Positions 6,028 through 9,141 of a DNA stretch of 9,141 nucleotides are shown here, piece after piece (position 1 is the stretch's first letter; each line of letters opens with the position of its first letter). Origin of the DNA: Candidatus Symbiobacter sp. (GTDB lineage Bacteria; Pseudomonadota; Alphaproteobacteria; Elsterales; Elsteraceae); contig JASGCR010000069.1 in assembly GCA_030054015.1 (NCBI GenBank), positions 1 to 9,141 on the forward strand. The letters run 5' to 3'. The position numbers were made by a program, and so were the translations under genes. The notes below the pieces were generated by a model. It worked only from the letters and a program-made list of their open reading frames with translations. It was not told where the DNA came from and ran no database searches.

Positions 6028-6042
6028 TGGGGGGAACCCCCA
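6028..6042 (+). other. GC hairpin after the terminator
   Basis: TGGGGG (6028-6033) pairs with CCCCCA (6037-6042) around GAA. It lies directly after the T-rich tract of the terminator and is followed by ATTTTCC. It may be a second, weaker stop or part of decayed repeat sequence. Confidence 0.4.
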
Positions 6043-6077
6043 TTTTCCGCCTCAGGCAACAAAAAACTTTCGGTCTC

Positions 6078-6128
6078 CGCGCCTTTCTTTTGGCGAAACG
6101 CATGTTTTTTATGCGTTTCGCAGGCGCG
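6078..6128 (+). repeat. Nested cruciform
   Basis: Outer arms CGCGCCT (6078-6084) and AGGCGCG (6122-6128) enclose a perfect 11-bp inner hairpin, GCGAAACGCAT (6093-6103) with ATGCGTTTCGC (6111-6121), loop GTTTTTT. The T-rich stretch is in the loop rather than after the stem, so it does not look like a terminator. It lies in the convergent intergenic region and shares no obvious sequence with the other repeats here. Confidence 0.7.
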
Positions 6129-6160
6129 TGAATTAACCTTTATAGGTTGACCGTTAAAAA

Positions 6161-6225
6161 GGTATTTACTCTGTTTCCAAATGATTTCCGCTTTATGCCC
6201 CCCCTTCCTTAAGGAATAATCCCCC
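6161..6225 (-). repeat. Truncated, inverted copy of the first repeat type
   Basis: Read on the minus strand this contains TTCCTTAAGGAAGGGGGGG (rc of 6198-6216), then CATAAAGCGG and a 15-bp string TTTGGAAACAGAGTA (rc of 6167-6181) identical to 4517-4531 in the right arm of copy 2. It is therefore a right end plus outer arm, in the opposite orientation to copies 1 and 2. The 5' arm of its terminal hairpin and everything beyond are lost or degenerate. The next 20 bases (6226-6245) contain a further imperfect stem (TTAAGGA/TCCTTAA, 6209-6215 with 6239-6245). Confidence 0.75.
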
Positions 6226-6249
6226 AGGAGGATTGGGCTCCTTAAAATG

Positions 6250-6267
6250 CGGCGGGTAATGACGCTC
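6250..6267 (-). repeat. 18-bp repeat, inverted partner of 9095-9112
   Basis: The minus strand reads GAGCGTCATTACCCGCCG, identical to plus-strand 9095-9112. The two copies bracket the tpsA-like gene in inverted orientation. The GTCATTACCCGC core resembles ends of common intergenic palindromic repeats, so both may be fragments of one repeat family rather than ends of a single element. Confidence 0.65.
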
Positions 6268-6297
6268 TTATTTGTGCGGCGACGGGCGTGACGCGCT

Positions 6298-6310
6298 GCC
6301 GCCAGGCGGC
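6298..6310 (-). other. GC hairpin abutting the tpsA-like stop codon
   Basis: GCCGC (6298-6302) and GCGGC (6306-6310) flank CAG, immediately downstream of the stop codon of the minus-strand gene. No T-run follows on the minus strand, so it is a poor intrinsic terminator. It could protect the 3' end or be chance in GC-rich sequence. Confidence 0.3.
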
Positions 6311-8680
6311 TTAATTTGCGTCAGACAGTCTTAGGCCATTGCTTGACACTGGCAAGATGACAATGGTTGCGCTATGACCAATATCACCAGCATTTAGAGT
6401 ATTGAGATTAAACAAGGACTTGCCATAAGTCTCATTGTCTTTATAGGTGACTTCAAACCTGGTATTATAGACACCCTTAGTTGAATCATACGTGACCGTC
6501 GGGGTTGAAATATCCATGGTTGAAACCGAAACACCCGAATAGCCAAAAACCGAGACCGATTTAGGCGCAATATCGGTTGTTACGACCGTAACCTTGGTCA
6601 AAGGTTTGCTTGCCGATGGTGTAACCGAAACGTTCAAAGGTTTGATATCAACCGGTGGAATATAGGCGGGAATCGGTGCCGCACGTGGAGCCTCAGCAAC
6701 TGGTTTCACCGGAGAAGGCGCGGGCGCGGGGGTTTCAGCAACTGGTTTCACCGGTGCTGGTTTCACCGGAGCAGGTGCAGGTGCAGGTGCAGGTGCTTCA
6801 GCAACCGGTTTCACCGGTGCTGGTTTCGGGTTTGATGGGGTCACAACAACCGGATTGGACGAAACGGGTGGAATCGAAGGCGCCGGTGCGTTATTGATAG
6901 ATACATCCCCAGTGAAGGAGAGGTTTATCGGTTTGGGGGCGTTAACTGTACCGCCGTGAATGTTGAAAACTTCAGCCTTACCGGCGGAACTATTGTGCAA
7001 ACCATTTACGCTTGCTTCCAATAATGCGCCTTGGTTAATATTGATCTCATTGGCCGACAAATTGCCATATTCCACGCCGGTAACCGTGATATTTCCGTAT
7101 ACGACATTTTTACGGTTCAATTTTATGTAGCCGTTTTGATTAATATTAATCAAATTATCGGCAACAATATTTTTGAAGTACATACCAGTAAATGAATAAT
7201 CGCCGGCAATGAAGTTCTTAAATATCGAGTTAGAATCTTCACGGAATCTGGCGTTCACCATATGATGTTGGGTAATATAAACATCTTTGGCATGAATCGA
7301 ACCCGTGGCATAAATTCCATAGGTGTTCTCCCAATATAATTGCCCAGAATCATTTCCGCCGACGATATGATCCTTTACATCGTTCTTGACATTGATTGAT
7401 AATTTATTACCAACCTCAAGATCGGAACCAATATACATATGATAGGCATGGTAATCATTCTTGCCTACATAGCCATAGCCACCCACTGGATTTACCGTAA
7501 TATCTAAATTGCCAGTTGCCACAATTTTGCGGAATCCGTTCATCGTTAGAATATCTGTGGTAATTTTGGTATTTTCTGCGTCAAGGGTAAGAATATCGGG
7601 ATGGTCATGGCCGTCTTCATAAATACCCTTTTCGACACCGACAAAATAAGCCGAAATATTAATGTCCCCCTTACCTGCACCGTCTTCGGCCGCGCTGGTA
7701 TCAATATTACCAGCAACGCTGACAAGGCCGTAATGATCGCCTGATGCCGTTAAATAGACAGTGCCTTTGCTCCGCACCAGCGATTTGGCACTTAATGTTC
7801 CATGGTTGTAAACTTCGCCTCGAATATTACCACCATTACCGGTAGCAATTAGTCTTATCTCGCCCCCTTCGGTCGAAATTTTGCCAGAATTAGCAGCAAC
7901 TAGATATAAAGTTCTATTATGCGGCAAATTGTCCGCATTGTTCAATTCAAATTGCATCAAACCATCGCCAGTAAAATCGATGGTAAAACTTTCGGTGCCA
8001 CCCAAAGTAACAGATCCCAATCGTGCCGAAATATAGCCCGTTTGTTCATTATGTACTTCTTTGGCGAAAATGCCAATCACGCCATGATCGGCAGCAATAA
8101 TTTCACCGCGCAAGGTAATTTTGGCGAAACCATGATGATTATTGATCATGTTGTCCCAATCTTCAGCCGTATCTGGAGCGGATGTTAATTTCCCCCCGCG
8201 CATAAAATCATTAGCGTTAATTGTCGAGGTAGAGGCGACGAAATTTTGCGCCGAAACTTTGCTGCCAACATCAAAAACCAACCCATTTTTATTGACAAGA
8301 TAGAGAGTGCCATTTGATGTGACCGTGCCTTGAATCAGCGACGGATTATAATCTGAAATCGTGTTCAGGGTCGCGCCATTATTCGGCACCCTAAAGGTGA
8401 CACCTTCACGCGGGCCGACATTGAAACTTTGCCAATTAATCGCGGCGCGATTGCTCGCTTGGTTAATGGTGACTTCGTTATCAAATTTTGCCGTGGCCGA
8501 GGTTGAATAAGATATTGTCGCTTCCCCACCGACAACCGCGCCGCCGCGCGGTATCGATGGCCCTTTATTGATGACCACGCCACCACGGGGGGCCGCCATC
8601 GCGCGGTCAAGTGCCGACGTGCCAAGCAAAGCAACGGTCAAAGCCGTTCCTGCGATTAATTTATTGCGTAAATTATGCAT
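6311..8680 (-). CDS. Filamentous haemagglutinin-type secreted protein (TpsA-like exoprotein)
   Basis: 789 residues with no cysteine in the chain. Residues 1-29 form a Sec signal peptide (MHNLRNK, then a hydrophobic stretch; likely cleavage after AMA at 29). Residues about 60-170 match the haemagglutination-activity/TPS domain: INWQSFNVGPREGVTF (81-96), LNTISDYNPSLIQGTV (105-120), TLYLVNKNGLVFDVGS (125-140, the NPNG-like motif is KNG here) and FVASTSTI (147-154). Residues 170-595 are Asn/Gly/Ile/Val-rich and fit a beta-helix passenger. Residues 616-676 are a Pro/Ala/Lys/Val linker with repeats of KPVAE(A/T)PAPAP. Residues 680-789 form a further C-terminal region that I do not recognise. No autotransporter barrel is present, so export would need a separate TpsB pore, which is not in the window. 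GGAGGG (8688-8693, complement) lies seven bases before ATG 8680. Likely surface-exposed or released; adhesion is inferred from family only. Confidence 0.85.
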   Translation of the reverse strand: MHNLRNKLIAGTALTVALLGTSALDRAMAAPRGGVVINKGPSIPRGGAVVGGEATISYSTSATAKFDNEVTINQASNRAAINWQSFNVGPREGVTFRVPNNGATLNTISDYNPSLIQGTVTSNGTLYLVNKNGLVFDVGSKVSAQNFVASTSTINANDFMRGGKLTSAPDTAEDWDNMINNHHGFAKITLRGEIIAADHGVIGIFAKEVHNEQTGYISARLGSVTLGGTESFTIDFTGDGLMQFELNNADNLPHNRTLYLVAANSGKISTEGGEIRLIATGNGGNIRGEVYNHGTLSAKSLVRSKGTVYLTASGDHYGLVSVAGNIDTSAAEDGAGKGDINISAYFVGVEKGIYEDGHDHPDILTLDAENTKITTDILTMNGFRKIVATGNLDITVNPVGGYGYVGKNDYHAYHMYIGSDLEVGNKLSINVKNDVKDHIVGGNDSGQLYWENTYGIYATGSIHAKDVYITQHHMVNARFREDSNSIFKNFIAGDYSFTGMYFKNIVADNLININQNGYIKLNRKNVVYGNITVTGVEYGNLSANEININQGALLEASVNGLHNSSAGKAEVFNIHGGTVNAPKPINLSFTGDVSINNAPAPSIPPVSSNPVVVTPSNPKPAPVKPVAEAPAPAPAPAPVKPAPVKPVAETPAPAPSPVKPVAEAPRAAPIPAYIPPVDIKPLNVSVTPSASKPLTKVTVVTTDIAPKSVSVFGYSGVSVSTMDISTPTVTYDSTKGVYNTRFEVTYKDNETYGKSLFNLNTLNAGDIGHSATIVILPVSSNGLRLSDAN
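6686..6823 (-). repeat. In-frame repeats encoding the Pro/Ala linker of the TpsA-like protein
   Basis: The strings GGTTTCACCGG and GGTGCAGGTGCAGGTGCAGG recur on the plus strand, corresponding to repeated APVKPVAE(A/T)PAPAP units at residues about 620-665. Repeat units are multiples of three, so slippage would change linker length without a frameshift. Confidence 0.75.
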
Positions 8681-8687
8681 GATTTAT

Positions 8688-8693
8688 CCCTCC
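8688..8693 (-). promoter_or_regulatory. Shine-Dalgarno of the TpsA-like gene
   Basis: GGAGGG on the minus strand lies seven bases before ATG (8680-8678). It is a strong site and fixes the start, which also gives a proper signal peptide. Confidence 0.8.
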
Positions 8694-8758
8694 ATAAAAT
8701 TAGCTCACATCAAGCGAAATAAGGAAAAATTAAACCCACCATCTTTATCACACGAATC

Positions 8759-8787
8759 ATACTACAAAAGCAAGAATATTTTGTCAA
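8759..8787 (-). promoter_or_regulatory. Sigma-70-type promoter of the TpsA-like gene
   Basis: On the minus strand, TTGACA (8787-8782, perfect -35) is followed after exactly 17 bases by TAGTAT (8764-8759, four of six to the -10). Transcription would start near 8752, giving a leader of about 70 bases. The surrounding DNA is AT-rich, as expected for a promoter. Confidence 0.6.
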
Positions 8788-8792
8788 ATATT
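8775..8792. promoter_or_regulatory. Operator-like palindrome over the -35
   Basis: AATATTT (8775-8781) and AAATATT (8786-8792) are perfect inverted arms around a 4-bp centre, covering the TTGACA box. A dimeric regulator could bind here and block or modulate transcription. It may also be chance in AT-rich DNA. No regulator gene is visible nearby. Confidence 0.35.
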
Positions 8793-9094
8793 GTTTTACT
8801 GTAAAATTCAGGGGGTCGCTGACGCAAACTCATTGAGAAAATGGTTTTAAAAATAATTTCGCCTCTTCCCAAACCGATCAAACCCCGCTCCACCCCCCCG
8901 GCAACATTAAAAATATTTAATGAAAAAAGGCTTGCGCTGGGATTCACGCTGTGATTTATTAGGCATGTTTGCGATATAGTGAAAATAGCACCCAAAAATT
9001 AACCTAACCATCCAACCGAAAACGAAATCATTGATTTGTATGAATGACAGCGACAACGTGATTTAAGGAAGGCCAGAACAAGTCCTAAAAAAGG
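8793..9094. other. AT-rich non-coding region with one palindrome
   Basis: I see no credible gene in these ~300 bases. Short open frames here have unlikely compositions and no ribosome binding site. CATTAAA (8905-8911) and TTTAATG (8916-8922) form a 7-bp palindrome with a 4-bp spacer. A C7 run occurs at 8893-8899, the same length as the G/C runs of the repeat elements, but without their hairpin context. Confidence 0.4.
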
Positions 9095-9141
9095 GAGCGT
9101 CATTACCCGCCGGACTGCAAGCGGGAATCCGCTTGCAGTCC
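9095..9141 (+). repeat. Third repeat type with terminal hairpin, cut by window end
   Basis: The 18-bp string GAGCGTCATTACCCGCCG (9095-9112) runs into a perfect hairpin: 9112-9124 pairs with 9129-9141 (13 bp) around GAAT. The hairpin reaches the last base of the window, so the element probably continues. ACCCGC and GCGGGAATCC resemble the ends of widespread intergenic palindromic repeats, from general knowledge. The 18-bp part recurs inverted at 6250-6267. Confidence 0.75.

Noticed and set aside
8762..8995. Small minus-strand protein upstream of the TpsA-like gene
   Set aside because: No ribosome binding site, it overlaps the predicted promoter, and the composition is unlike a real protein.

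Overview
The window looks like a chromosomal segment of an alphaproteobacterium. The main evidence is the order ftsB-like gene, pdhA, pdhB, pdhC, together with a PdhB (E1 beta) that carries its own N-terminal lipoyl domain, a known feature of alphaproteobacterial pyruvate dehydrogenases. Family and genus cannot be fixed from this sequence alone. An enolase gene often precedes this cluster in alphaproteobacteria and may lie just left of the window.

Layout: bases 1-212 hold the right part of a hairpin-rich repeat element (copy 1). A small FtsB/DivIC-like division protein follows (282-674), then pdhA (910-1968) and pdhB (1971-3350), tightly coupled. The operon is then interrupted for about 1.2 kb by a second, unrelated hairpin repeat (3355-3520), a fragment of the first repeat type (3542-3564), an AT-richer gene for a GIY-YIG nuclease with a RAMA/DUF4357-like C-terminal domain (3614-4246), and a complete second copy of the first repeat element (about 4263-4538). 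pdhC (4570-5877) follows and appears to have its own promoter, whose -35 lies in the outer arm of the repeat. A 433-base convergent intergenic region (5878-6310) holds a 17-bp tandem repeat, an intrinsic terminator, a nested cruciform and a truncated inverted copy of the repeat. On the minus strand, 6311-8680 encodes a filamentous-haemagglutinin-type secreted protein (TpsA class) with a good promoter upstream. The window ends inside a third hairpin repeat.

How the genes work together: PdhA and PdhB form the E1 heterotetramer and PdhC the E2 core, which together convert pyruvate to acetyl-CoA. Both PdhB and PdhC carry a lipoyl lysine. The E3 gene (lpd) is not in the window. The FtsB-like gene is a conserved neighbour without a metabolic role. 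The GIY-YIG gene is a likely insertion and the TpsA-like gene is a separate unit.

The most unusual content is non-coding. The ~276-bp element is a chain of five hairpins bounded by 33-bp perfect inverted repeats and further outer arms. Two copies keep the hairpins and a 34-nt loop although the stem sequences differ, with matching changes on both arms. It does not correspond to a named element that I recognise.
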